Positions 7,043-14,340 are shown, numbered from the stretch's first letter. The stretch: DNA of 22,706 bases from Flavobacterium sp. (GCA_004296145.1 SEBM01000006.1:1-22706), one strand, 5' to 3'. Notes: generated from the sequence alone by a model not told the origin. Translations and numbers: made by a program.

Positions 7043-9310
7043 TTAAGAAGTAATTGCCATATTTGTTTTAGTGTTCATCAATGGAATTACTTTGCTTTCA
7101 GATAATTTTAAGTTTTCCATAATCAAACGTGCTGTCAGATAACAAATTGTTGATTCTGCACCCTGATTCAGGTTTACATTTTCTTTTTCCAGACCGTCAT
7201 AACCGCCTCCGCTGATTGGGTTGTACATCACCTGGTTTAAGTGATTTTTACCTAAGAACCAGTTAAAAGCTGTTTTCATCTGTTGTTTATATTCCGGAGT
7301 TTTGAATGCTTTATAGAAAGTATTCAAAGTCATAATCGTGTACGCAACATCGATAGGCTGTTCTCCATATTGATTTGGCTCTGTTCCTTTGTGGTACCAA
7401 CCGTTGTTTGAAATTACTCTGAAAGTATCATTTACAAACATTTTTGAACTTAAGAACTCTAAAGACTCCAAAGCTACTTTTTTGTAGATTGGTTTATTGG
7501 TCACTAAGTGCGCATATAACATTGATTCCGGAAGAATTCCGTTGGCATACGTCATATAATTCTCAAACCATTTCCAGTCTTTTGTAGCGTGCAATTCGTA
7601 GTTAGACAATAACTTCGCATTTAATTTATTGATAATAGCAGCTACATATAAGTTTGGAACAGCAGTATGGTATAAATAAAGTCCTTTTGTTGCAAAAGCA
7701 ATAGAACGTGGCGATTGAATGTTTTCTGCCCATTTTAAAGCATTTAATAAACATTTTGACGCTTTCTTAGCAATAGAATCCGGAAGTATAGCCGAGTTAG
7801 AAACCACAGTTCCTAAAGCCCAGATAGCACGTGCATTTGAATCTTCCAGGTTTACTTCTGCATTTTGCTCAATATGTTCTCTGTTGTGTTCATCAACGTA
7901 GTTCATAAAGTTACCTTTTGGTTTTTGGCAACGCTCGATAAAATCAAGATAGATTAAGATATAGGGTAAATCATCTTTGTCTTCTGTCAGTTTGTAATGC
8001 ATACAAAGCGCAATTAAGGCACGTGCATTATCGTCAAGCGTATATCCTGAACCAAGATCCGGAACAGAAATTTTGCAGAACTGGATAATTCCTAATTCTG
8101 TTGTCATTTTTTTGATATGAGCTAACTGAATTGGAGGATACGAGAATTTAATTTCGTTCGGGTTCTCCATCAGTTTTTTATAAGTGGTCATGTGAGTAAT
8201 TCCAACATTTTCCCAAGACGAAGCGCGGGTTTTGCCAAAAGCTTTAATTCCCATTTCTTCTCTTAGATTTTCATCCAAAAGTAATTTGATAGCCGCATCA
8301 GCAAACTGATCTTCGTTACCGATATCAACAAGAATTCCCATATCTTCTGTCAACACTTCTTTTGTATGCGGAATTTTTGATGCCACAATCGGACAAGCGC
8401 AACTCATTGCATAAGAAAAAGTGCCGCTTACTGCCTGATTCGGGTCTTTTGACGTAAACATGTAAATGTCTGTCGCCTGTAGATAACGCAATAATTCTTC
8501 GGTGTCTAAATATTGGTTTATAAAACGAACATTGTTTTCCAGATGCAGTTCTTCTACAATTGATTCTAATTCGTCACGATAAGCGTCAACACCATCTTTG
8601 ATAAGATTTGGATGCGTTCTGCCAATGATCAGGTACATTACATTTGGTATAGTCTGAACAATTTTTGACAATGCTCTTAAACCTGTTTCTATATTTTTTC
8701 CTTCTCCCAAAAGTCCGAAAGTAGATAAGATAAAATTATCCTGAAGATCTAATTTCTCTTTTGCTTTTTGAGTTGGTTCGTAAACAACAACGTGAGTTCC
8801 GTGAGGTACACAAGTAATTATTTCCTCTTCGATATCATAATCTCTTACCAATATTTCCTGTGACTGATTTGTCATTACAAAAGCAGAATTGCTATAGCTC
8901 AAAAGTAATTTTACAAAAGTCTTTAATTCATTATTTGGGTTTGGAATCACGCTGTGAAAGGTAAACGTAACCGGTTTTTTGATTTCATTTAAGAAATCTA
9001 ATAAATGATCACCGTAGTTACCGCCAAACAAACCAAATTCATGTTGAATATGAACCAGTTTTACACTTTCGTCAGCATTGATTTCCTGTGCAACAGTAGT
9101 ATATTCTTCTCTGTTTTTTGTGTTTAAAGTAAAAGCCTGAGTTGGGTTTTCTTTTGGTTCTGTAACCAAATCACAAATTTCACAACTTATTGACTTACCA
9201 AAAACATCAGTAATTCCTTTTATTGTATCCTGCGTATAAGTCGCGATTCCACATTGAGTTGGTGGAAAAGTCGATAGAAAAACGATTTTAGATTTTATTA
9301 GTGCTTTCAT
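7043..9310 (-). CDS. Two-domain glycosyltransferase (GT4-like) with a C-terminal alpha-barrel glycosidase-like domain
   Basis: A 755-residue protein. Residues 1 to about 390 read as a GT-B fold: STFPPTQCGIATYTQD (13-28) is the sugar-nucleotide-enzyme N-terminal loop, HIQHEFGLFGG (87-97) and TFGLLGEGKNIETG (197-210) are typical GT4 segments. The usual donor-site EX7E motif is replaced: at the equivalent place in DPNQAVSGTFSYAM the two positions are Gln292 and Tyr300. From about residue 392 a helical region has recurring motifs (YTLDDNARAL at 423-432, NLEDSNARAIWALG at 487-500, later WKWFENYMTYANGILPESML and NQGAESTICYLTARL) like an (alpha/alpha)6-barrel glycosidase. It follows the GH130 gene by 5 bases. 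The two genes probably build or trim a mannose- or glucose-containing glycan; the substrate is not known. Confidence 0.82.
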   Translation of the reverse strand: MKALIKSKIVFLSTFPPTQCGIATYTQDTIKGITDVFGKSISCEICDLVTEPKENPTQAFTLNTKNREEYTTVAQEINADESVKLVHIQHEFGLFGGNYGDHLLDFLNEIKKPVTFTFHSVIPNPNNELKTFVKLLLSYSNSAFVMTNQSQEILVRDYDIEEEIITCVPHGTHVVVYEPTQKAKEKLDLQDNFILSTFGLLGEGKNIETGLRALSKIVQTIPNVMYLIIGRTHPNLIKDGVDAYRDELESIVEELHLENNVRFINQYLDTEELLRYLQATDIYMFTSKDPNQAVSGTFSYAMSCACPIVASKIPHTKEVLTEDMGILVDIGNEDQFADAAIKLLLDENLREEMGIKAFGKTRASSWENVGITHMTTYKKLMENPNEIKFSYPPIQLAHIKKMTTELGIIQFCKISVPDLGSGYTLDDNARALIALCMHYKLTEDKDDLPYILIYLDFIERCQKPKGNFMNYVDEHNREHIEQNAEVNLEDSNARAIWALGTVVSNSAILPDSIAKKASKCLLNALKWAENIQSPRSIAFATKGLYLYHTAVPNLYVAAIINKLNAKLLSNYELHATKDWKWFENYMTYANGILPESMLYAHLVTNKPIYKKVALESLEFLSSKMFVNDTFRVISNNGWYHKGTEPNQYGEQPIDVAYTIMTLNTFYKAFKTPEYKQQMKTAFNWFLGKNHLNQVMYNPISGGGYDGLEKENVNLNQGAESTICYLTARLIMENLKLSESKVIPLMNTKTNMAITS

Positions 9311-9315
9311 GGGGT

Positions 9316-10350
9316 TTATTTTTTTAATTCGCTTAATAAGTTGTTTAAATTCAATGATGCAACTGCAATTTTATCGTCAGCAGCACCGTAGTATATATAA
9401 AGTAAATCATCAAAAATGGCCGTGCCGGTCGGAAATACAACATAGTTTACATAACCATGTCTTTCATAATATTCTGATGGTGTAATAATTGGTATTTTTA
9501 GTCTTGATAAAACTATTTGCGGATCCTTGAGATCCAATAATGCTGCACAGGCATGATACACCAAGCCTTTTTCTCTCCTTTCTGCCGCGTGATAAATCAA
9601 CAGCCAGCCGTCTGGAGTTTCAACCGGAGGTGCACCGGGACCAATGTGACTTGTTTCATGATCAAATTTTGGCTCCATCACAATATGATCCGGAAGGTTT
9701 TTTAGATATTCTTTCCAAAAATCTTCTGTCAGATCTTTTTTCTTCTCGAAACTAAAAATCTGTATGGATGGAAACAAACGATGTAAGGCAACAAATTTTC
9801 CGTCTATTTTTTTTGGAAAAAGCACCACGTTTTTATCCCATACATATAAATTTTCCTTGATAGTTTCTGTCAGAGGATAATTGCGTTCTAAATTAAAAGC
9901 CAGAATCTTTGCTACACTCGGATTTTGTAAATGCTTTCTAATGTAATTGGTAAACTCGTTCAGAATAAATCTGGGAGTTATAATTCCTTTCTTTTTAAAT
10001 TTTTTTAAATCCTTAGAAGTGGCAAAAGCACCGCTTGCATTTATTCCGTCATATGTTACATAAGTAAGGTAATATAAGTCTTCAATTTTTGTAATCCTCG
10101 GATCCTCTACACCATGTATTTCATAAATATATTCAGGAACAAATATGGGCTCGGGATTTCGTTCTACAACGGTAAGCGGGCCCTCCAGCCGACAATAACC
10201 AATGGTAGAAAAATTACCTTTTTTTGCTGCTCTGTAAAACATGTGTACAGTATTTCCGTTTTGATAAATCGCTGGGTTTAAAACGCCAAGCTCCTCAAAA
10301 GGTCTTTCTGTTTTTTCTAAGATCACGCCATGTTTTGTAGCCAATTCCAT
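9316..10350 (-). CDS. GH130 family glycoside phosphorylase or hydrolase
   Basis: A 344-residue five-bladed beta-propeller enzyme by motifs. LNPAIYQNGNTVHMFYRA (24-41) and HGVEDPRITKIEDLYYLTYV (79-98) are GH130 signatures; Asp83 in EDPR corresponds to the catalytic acid of the family. HIGPGAPPVETPDGWLLIYH is the phosphate/substrate-side motif region, and IYYGAADDKIAVASL closes the last blade. GH130 enzymes act on beta-mannosides, most as phosphorylases producing mannose 1-phosphate, some as hydrolases; which applies here would depend on phosphate-binding residues that I cannot map safely. It is the first gene of the pair with the glycosyltransferase, so product and donor may be linked. Length is normal for the family. 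Some databases label such proteins pesticidal protein Cry7Aa, which is misleading. Confidence 0.86.
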   Translation of the reverse strand: MELATKHGVILEKTERPFEELGVLNPAIYQNGNTVHMFYRAAKKGNFSTIGYCRLEGPLTVVERNPEPIFVPEYIYEIHGVEDPRITKIEDLYYLTYVTYDGINASGAFATSKDLKKFKKKGIITPRFILNEFTNYIRKHLQNPSVAKILAFNLERNYPLTETIKENLYVWDKNVVLFPKKIDGKFVALHRLFPSIQIFSFEKKKDLTEDFWKEYLKNLPDHIVMEPKFDHETSHIGPGAPPVETPDGWLLIYHAAERREKGLVYHACAALLDLKDPQIVLSRLKIPIITPSEYYERHGYVNYVVFPTGTAIFDDLLYIYYGAADDKIAVASLNLNNLLSELKK

Positions 10351-10441
10351 ATCTTTTTCAAATATTATCTAAAATTACCCCGATAACAGAGTGGGTTTTA
10401 ATCCAATCCATTAAAAAATTAACTCAAAAGCTTTTTTGTGG

Positions 10442-10481
10442 GAATTCTGTAAGGCTCAAAGCAGAATTCTGATACTTCTGC
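10442..10481 (-). promoter_or_regulatory. Overlapping alternative hairpins in the leader of the GH130 operon
   Basis: GAATTCTG (10442-10449) pairs with CAGAATTC (10462-10469). The second arm also contains GCAGAA (10461-10466), which pairs with TTCTGC (10476-10481). The two stems share bases and exclude each other. The rest of 10351-10624 holds no gene that I can support. Function, if any, is unknown. Confidence 0.3.
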
Positions 10482-10624
10482 TGAAATATTGATTTTATTG
10501 TGTTTGTTAACTTTTTGGGATAATAAAAAAACGGATAGAGTTAAGCAAAAGTCGATTTTAGTAAGAAATTTGAGTATAACAAAAAGACAAGTTAGTCATA
10601 TTATAAACTAAAAAAACAAATCAT

Positions 10625-10786
10625 ATGTTACGTTGGACAGTCATTTTTATTATTCTTGCAATCATTGCCGGAATATTTGGTTTTGGTGGAATTGCTGCCG
10701 GAGCTGCTAGTATCGCAAAAGTTTTATTCTTTATATTTTTAGTGTTATTTATTATTTCATTAATAAGCGGAAGAACAAAAGTATAG
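10625..10786 (+). CDS. DUF1328 / YtjA-family small membrane protein
   Basis: This is a 53-residue ORF, MLRWTVIFIILAIIAGIFGF followed by GGIAAGAASIAKVLFFIF and a short end LISGRTKV. The start MLRW, the Gly-rich turn GFGGIAAGAA and two hydrophobic helices (about residues 4-20 and 31-47) are the hallmark of the DUF1328/YtjA family of tiny inner-membrane proteins, whose function is unknown though they often appear among stress-induced genes. It is the only plus-strand gene in the window, stands alone between two minus-strand operons, and is followed 26 bases later by a strong terminator, so it is a separate transcription unit. Length equals the family's normal size. Confidence 0.9.
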   Translation: MLRWTVIFIILAIIAGIFGFGGIAAGAASIAKVLFFIFLVLFIISLISGRTKV

Positions 10787-10811
10787 GCGGTTATTCGTTA
10801 ATCAGAAAAAT

Positions 10812-10852
10812 AAAAGCGTCGCAGGTATTGATATACTTGCGACGCTTTTTTT
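10812..10852 (+). terminator. Strong terminator of the DUF1328 gene
   Basis: A 17-base arm at 10812-10828 (AAAAGCGTCGCAGGTAT) pairs with 10833-10849 (ATACTTGCGACGCTTTT), with one G-U pair and a 4-base loop, and is followed by three more T. A-rich sequence before the stem means it could also work in the opposite direction, for transcripts coming from the DinB gene. Confidence 0.9.
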
Positions 10853-10957
10853 ATTAGATAATTAGTCAATTAGATAATTAGACTGAGAATAAGAAAACGC
10901 TGAGACTGAAAACTGCGACTGCGACTACGACTGCGACTGAGACTGAAAACTGCGACT
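10853..10957. repeat. Short direct repeats and GACTGC/GACTGA hexamer array
   Basis: The 13-mer ATTAGATAATTAG occurs at 10853-10865 and 10869-10881. Then 10901-10957 is built from hexamer words GCGACT, ACGACT and GAGACT; the 20-mer TGAGACTGAAAACTGCGACT appears at 10901-10920 and again at 10938-10957. The array lies just downstream of the DinB stop codon and codes for nothing I can identify. Such arrays can change length by replication slippage. Confidence 0.8.
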
Positions 10958-10976
10958 AAAAAATATCACACCGAAT

Positions 10977-11483
10977 TTACTGATTTATAACCATTTTAGA
11001 AATATTCTGCAACTGACTCAAATGTCTTTTGATGTGAATAAGGGCAAAATTAATCCATTCCAAAATAGTGAATTTTCCAAAACCAGGAACTTCAAAATTC
11101 ATAATAGTCAGGGTTAAATCATATTTTTTAGTAATATCCAGAAATTCCTTTTCTATTTTTAAAAGAGATAAAGTTAAAGTGTTTTTATTGTATTCTGTAT
11201 TAGCAGGAAAAATGTATTCAGGAGAATTCATTTTAATATCAAAATTCAAAAAAACAGCTTCTACTTCCTTTACTTTTTCGTCGGGTTCCCGAGTTGTTTT
11301 TTCGGTCTTTTCGGCACACATTTGCGGATAACCAGAACAGGCCATAACAAGATGTTTAACAACCTGTCCGGCAGTCCAGCTTCCTTCAAAAGGAATAATG
11401 TTCAATTCGCTTTCAGAAAAAGAATTGAGTTTATCATTTAACTCTTTAAAGGTTTCGATTATGTTTTTTTGAATCGTTCTCAT
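10977..11483 (-). CDS. DinB-family four-helix protein
   Basis: A 168-residue, all-helical protein of the DinB/YfiT-like superfamily. WTAGQVVKHLVMACSGY holds the first metal-ligand His (in the HL position) and NFALIHIKRHLSQLQNI the C-terminal His pair (HxxxH), so a metal site is likely intact. Members act as thiol-dependent S-transferases (for example bacillithiol or mycothiol) or have unknown function; the name comes from a DNA-damage-inducible Bacillus gene. The VOC-family gene lies 16 bases upstream on the same strand, and pairing of DinB-like with VOC proteins suggests a small detoxification operon. The substrate cannot be inferred. Confidence 0.82.
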   Translation of the reverse strand: MRTIQKNIIETFKELNDKLNSFSESELNIIPFEGSWTAGQVVKHLVMACSGYPQMCAEKTEKTTREPDEKVKEVEAVFLNFDIKMNSPEYIFPANTEYNKNTLTLSLLKIEKEFLDITKKYDLTLTIMNFEVPGFGKFTILEWINFALIHIKRHLSQLQNISKMVINQ

Positions 11484-11499
11484 CTGTTTACTTTTAAAA

Positions 11500-11874
11500 T
11501 TATTTTAATACAGAAGTAATCCACCAGACATTTCCAAACGGATCTTTCACTCCGCAGGTTCTTCCATAATCCTGATCGCTTAATTCCATAACCACTGTTG
11601 CGCCCGCATCTTTTGCTTTTTTAAAACTTTCGTCAGCATTTGGCACATATACAAATAGGTTAGCGTTTTGTCTTGGCCAGTCCTTTATTTCGTCAGTAAT
11701 CATAATAGTACTTCCGTCAATAATAACTTCAGAATGCATTACAGTTCCGTCTTCGCGGAGTGCCTGCATGTTTGATTTAGCATCAAAAACAGTTTTGGTA
11801 AATTCTATAAATTGCAAAGCCCCATTTACAATCAGATAAGGCATAATGGCTTGATGTCCGACAGGTAATTTCAT
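11500..11874 (-). CDS. VOC-family protein (glyoxalase / PhnB-like)
   Basis: A 124-residue vicinal-oxygen-chelate fold protein: PYLIVNGALQFIEFTKTVFDA starts the first beta-alpha-beta-beta-beta module, followed by MHSEVIIDGSTIMITDE, and the second module has NLFVYVPNADESFKKAKDAGATV ending with the family signature RTCGVKDPFGNVWWI. This is the PhnB/YycE-like branch usually annotated as bleomycin-resistance or glyoxalase-like. Proteins of this type often bind a metal and act on small reactive molecules, but specific chemistry is unproven. It is the first gene of a pair with the DinB-like gene. Confidence 0.87.
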   Translation of the reverse strand: MKLPVGHQAIMPYLIVNGALQFIEFTKTVFDAKSNMQALREDGTVMHSEVIIDGSTIMITDEIKDWPRQNANLFVYVPNADESFKKAKDAGATVVMELSDQDYGRTCGVKDPFGNVWWITSVLK

Positions 11875-11903
11875 ATTTAATTGGTTTATAATTTAGCATA
11901 AAA

Positions 11904-11911
11904 TAAAGATA
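11904..11911 (-). promoter_or_regulatory. Possible -7 element of the VOC-DinB pair
   Basis: Minus-strand TATCTTTA matches 7 of 8 positions of TAnnTTTG and lies 29 bases upstream of the VOC ATG. No convincing -33 TTG is seen at the usual spacing. Confidence 0.3.
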
Positions 11912-11951
11912 CGGACTAAGTATAAGATTTTGTAAATCAATAAATTATTGT

Positions 11952-12161
11952 TTACAAAAGCACTTCGCATTTGTATCCGTAAGAATCGAGAAGATCAATT
12001 ATTTTTGAATGTGAAATTGTTAAAGCATGAACACGCAAAATTTTATCACAATCTTCGAGATCAAAGTTGATGTTGCTATCCGGAAAATGTTCAAGAAGTT
12101 TTATAACAATAATTTTAGATTGCTCTATTTCCTGCACATTTGTTTTAAAAACTTCTATCAT
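11952..12161 (-). CDS. Small HMA-like (ferredoxin-fold) protein without the metal motif
   Basis: A 69-residue protein, MIEVFKTNVQEIEQSKIIVI at its start, with a beta-alpha-beta-beta-alpha-beta pattern: IEVFKTNV, helix EQSKIIVIKLLEHF, NINFDLEDCDKILRV, helix SHSKIIDLLDSYGY, CEVLL. This layout resembles heavy-metal-associated domains, but the CxxC metal-binding loop is absent (the equivalent place reads QEIEQSK). Two Cys remain, Cys39 and Cys66 by my count, far from the usual site. It begins 13 bases after the DoxX-like gene and is probably co-transcribed with it. Function unknown; fold assignment is by pattern only. Confidence 0.68.
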   Translation of the reverse strand: MIEVFKTNVQEIEQSKIIVIKLLEHFPDSNINFDLEDCDKILRVHALTISHSKIIDLLDSYGYKCEVLL

Positions 12162-12174
12162 TGTGTTCCAAAGT

Positions 12175-12555
12175 TTATAAAGCGATATTTTTATAGCGCT
12201 CTATTTTATGATAATAGATATAAGAAATAGCGAGAATAACTAAAATGATCAATGGGAAAAAGCCCTTAAACCCAATTCCTTCAACCACAAAATAACTTAT
12301 AGAGGCAAATATAAAATCGAAACCAAATCCTGCATAAGCCCATTCTTTAACATTTTTCGGAATTTGCGGAATTACCAATATCAGGGATCCCAAAACTTTA
12401 AATACAACCAAAGCATTTCCAAAATATTCAGGATACCCCAAATGTCTGATGCCTTCTTTTGCCATTTCTGTTTGGGATGTAAATGCCGGCATAACGCCTT
12501 CGAATAAAAAAATTAAAATAGTAGTAATCCAAAAAATAATCTTTGCCTTTTTCAT
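12175..12555 (-). CDS. DoxX-family membrane protein
   Basis: A 126-residue protein with four hydrophobic segments (about 7-25, 45-65, 71-90, 96-114). The phrases FEGVMPAF, GIRHLGYPEYFGNALVVFKVLGSLILVIPQIPKNVKEWAYAGFGFDF are diagnostic of the DoxX-like family (PF13564 type): a Gly-Tyr-Pro-x-Tyr turn before helix 2 and the P..-K-EWAYAGF loop. Such proteins sit in the inner membrane and are linked to redox or stress responses in some bacteria, with no settled activity. It has its own promoter-like -7 element and is followed closely by the HMA-like gene. Confidence 0.87.
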   Translation of the reverse strand: MKKAKIIFWITTILIFLFEGVMPAFTSQTEMAKEGIRHLGYPEYFGNALVVFKVLGSLILVIPQIPKNVKEWAYAGFGFDFIFASISYFVVEGIGFKGFFPLIILVILAISYIYYHKIERYKNIAL

Positions 12556-12593
12556 AGGTTTGGTTTTTAAATAGTTAAGTTAAATATTTAATA

Positions 12594-12624
12594 CAAATCT
12601 ACTATTGTTATTCTTATTTATGAA
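12594..12624 (-). promoter_or_regulatory. Promoter of the DoxX-like gene
   Basis: On the minus strand TAGATTTG (12601-12594) is a perfect match to the Bacteroidota -7 consensus TAnnTTTG. TTC (12624-12622), one mismatch from the -33 TTG, lies 20 bases upstream. The ATG is about 38 bases downstream of the -7 element. Confidence 0.55.
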
Positions 12625-12675
12625 TACTTATTTGCGACTTTTTTAGGGGCATTTGGGACAAGAAGGGGAGATATT

Positions 12676-12714
12676 TTAGATTTTAGAATTTAGAATGTAG
12701 ATTTTTAGAATAAC
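12676..12714. repeat. Degenerate TTTAGA short repeats
   Basis: Within the 318-base gap between the DoxX and GNAT genes, 12676-12714 is made of slightly varying TTTTAGA / TTTAGAA / GTAGA words. No coding potential. It lies directly before the 27-bp inverted repeat. Confidence 0.6.
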
Positions 12715-12723
12715 GCAAAGTTA

Positions 12724-12803
12724 TCATTCTGAGGAACGAAGAATCTTCGTTGCTGAATCCGTGTCGTGAGTTACTTACGAAGATTCTTTGTTCCTCAGAA
12801 TGA
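12724..12803. repeat. 27-bp inverted repeat element
   Basis: Arm 12724-12750 (starting TCATTCTGAGGAACGAAG) and arm 12777-12803 (ending TTGTTCCTCAGAATGA) are reverse complements at 26 of 27 positions, separated by 26 bases. Within the arm ACGAAGAATCTTCGT is itself a palindrome around a central A. After the right arm CAGAATGACAAAAAT recurs at 12796-12810 and 12822-12836. The layout is that of a REP/MITE-like intergenic element. It sits between the DoxX and GNAT genes; the rest of that gap holds no gene. Confidence 0.85.
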
Positions 12804-12873
12804 CAAAAATGTGGAAATAAACAGAATGACAAAAATATGAGAATAAAAAATCCGTTTTATCCGTGTCTAAGAT

Positions 12874-13608
12874 TTAAACATTTAAAACATAATTTTTAAT
12901 TAGAAACAAATCTTCAAAACCTAACTTGCTATAAATACCTTTTCCTAAATCAGAAGCTTGTAATTGAGCATATTCAGCATCGAAATCTATTGCCTGATTT
13001 ATGGCAAACTTCATGATTTCTTCGGCAAAACCTCTTTTGCGCATTTCCGGAATTATGCCTACACCGTGAATTCCCATTGTTTTTCCGGTTTGAAAAAGTG
13101 TAAGAGTTCCAACAGTTTTTTCTTCGAAAGAAACCAAATAAAAACGGACATTTTGAAGATTTTGAACCAGCGTTTCTTTGCTGATAACATAATTAAAAGA
13201 TAACGGATAAATATCAGACCAAATTTTAGCATCGTCTTCATTTGTAACTCTTTTAAAACTCAGATTGTTTTGAAGTGCAAATTTTTGATCTAATTTCAAT
13301 GCCATTGCAACAAGCTGATTTCGAATAGAGAATCCGCTTTTTTCAAATAAATCATTTGAATTTGTTCCGAAAATATTCCAATACGGAACAACTAAGCCGG
13401 GATTTTCTTTGATAATTTTGAGAATTTCCTGAAAGTTTTCAACAGAAATATCGTTTCGAAACCAAACTCTGTTTGGCCAGCCTGAATTTTTGATTTGAAT
13501 GTATTCTAAAAAATCGGTTGTATGATAAGACAGGAGAGGAGTGGCAACGGTTTTCCAAAGTGTTGTAAGATTGTCAATATTATCTTTAATGAGGTTTATA
13601 TTTTTCAT
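12874..13608 (-). CDS. GNAT-family N-acetyltransferase
   Basis: A 244-residue acetyltransferase with the GNAT fold in its C-terminal half. VGTLTLFQTGKTMGIHGVGIIPEMRKRGFAEEIMKFAINQA contains the beta4-beta5 strands and the acetyl-CoA pyrophosphate loop RKRGFA (a variant of Q/RxxGxG/A); LGKGIYSKLGFEDLFLIKNYV is the usual C-terminal strand 6-7 region with Y-x-K-L-G-F. The N-terminal ~120 residues (with TPLLSYHTTDFLEYIQIKNSGWPNRVWFRNDI) are typical of FR47-like GNATs with a degenerate first domain. Substrate unknown. Monocistronic, with a promoter close upstream. Confidence 0.85.
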   Translation of the reverse strand: MKNINLIKDNIDNLTTLWKTVATPLLSYHTTDFLEYIQIKNSGWPNRVWFRNDISVENFQEILKIIKENPGLVVPYWNIFGTNSNDLFEKSGFSIRNQLVAMALKLDQKFALQNNLSFKRVTNEDDAKIWSDIYPLSFNYVISKETLVQNLQNVRFYLVSFEEKTVGTLTLFQTGKTMGIHGVGIIPEMRKRGFAEEIMKFAINQAIDFDAEYAQLQASDLGKGIYSKLGFEDLFLIKNYVLNV

Positions 13609-13633
13609 TTGAATGACGGGTTTGAATTATAAA

Positions 13634-13641
13634 CAAAGATA
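13634..13641 (-). promoter_or_regulatory. -7 promoter element of the GNAT gene
   Basis: Minus-strand TATCTTTG matches TAnnTTTG exactly and ends 25 bases before the ATG at 13608. A good -33 TTG is not visible; CTTTC lies at about the right distance. Confidence 0.5.
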
Positions 13642-13678
13642 AATTGAGTTTTTCCCGAAAGCCTTTACATATGTTGAT

Positions 13679-14284
13679 TTATAAATCTTTTTCAAGACTT
13701 TTTCGGATTCGGCTTAACTGAGTTGGCGTAATTCCTAAATGCGACGCGATATGTAATAACGGAATTCGGTTTGCAATGTCGGGATGTTTTTCAAGAAGAT
13801 TTAAGTATCGTTCTGTAGCGTTTTGCATGACTAAAGCCACTTCTCTTTTTTCTTTTTCAATAATCCAGTTTTGTTCCAAATATGCGATATAAAAGTTTTT
13901 TAAATCACTATTTTCATAAACCAAATCAATATATTTTTTGTAATTCATATTGATTAAAACACAGTCTTCCAAAGCCTCAATTGTAAAATTGGAAGGAGTC
14001 TCCAACATCAATGAAACTTTAGAACCCGCAAAGGAATTTTCTAAAAAAAGATTTTTATTGTAGAAATTTCCTTGCTCGTCTGTGATGAAAGTTCTTAGAA
14101 TTCCTTTTGCAATAAAATGCATGTTTTTAGCAATTTCTCCATTTCGCAAAAGAATCTCGCCTTTTTTGACTAATTGAAATTCAGTTATATCTTCAATTAA
14201 CTTCCATGATTCGTTTGAAATAGGAGAGTAGCTATCAAATTTTAATTTTAAATCCTGAAGATATTTATCCTGATCGATTTTCAT
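13679..14284 (-). CDS. Crp/Fnr-family transcription regulator
   Basis: A 201-residue regulator. Residues about 28-130 form a cyclic-nucleotide-binding-type beta barrel (VKKGEILLRNGEIAKNMHFIAKGILRTFI), and the C-terminus has a winged-helix start with the recognition helix in LLHIASHLGITPTQLSRIRKSL. It lacks the canonical cAMP-contact sequence, as usual for the Bacteroidota branch of this family, which probably sense other signals or none. No Cys cluster for an Fe-S centre is seen. It stands alone; its targets may include the adjacent accessory genes, but I found no repeated operator to support that. Confidence 0.88.
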   Translation of the reverse strand: MKIDQDKYLQDLKLKFDSYSPISNESWKLIEDITEFQLVKKGEILLRNGEIAKNMHFIAKGILRTFITDEQGNFYNKNLFLENSFAGSKVSLMLETPSNFTIEALEDCVLINMNYKKYIDLVYENSDLKNFYIAYLEQNWIIEKEKREVALVMQNATERYLNLLEKHPDIANRIPLLHIASHLGITPTQLSRIRKSLEKDL

Positions 14285-14303
14285 TTTATGGAAATTAGTC
14301 TGT

Positions 14304-14311
14304 CAAAAGTA
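14304..14311 (-). promoter_or_regulatory. -7 promoter element of the Crp/Fnr gene
   Basis: Minus-strand TACTTTTG matches TAnnTTTG exactly and ends 19 bases before the ATG at 14284. The expected -33 position falls in a T-rich stretch close to the preceding terminator. Confidence 0.5.
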
Positions 14312-14340
14312 TTTATTTATGATGGAAAAAAGGCATAAAA

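Noticed and set aside
12964..13241. Small ORFs of 60-79 codons within the GNAT gene
   Set aside because: Out-of-frame shadows of the acetyltransferase coding sequence.
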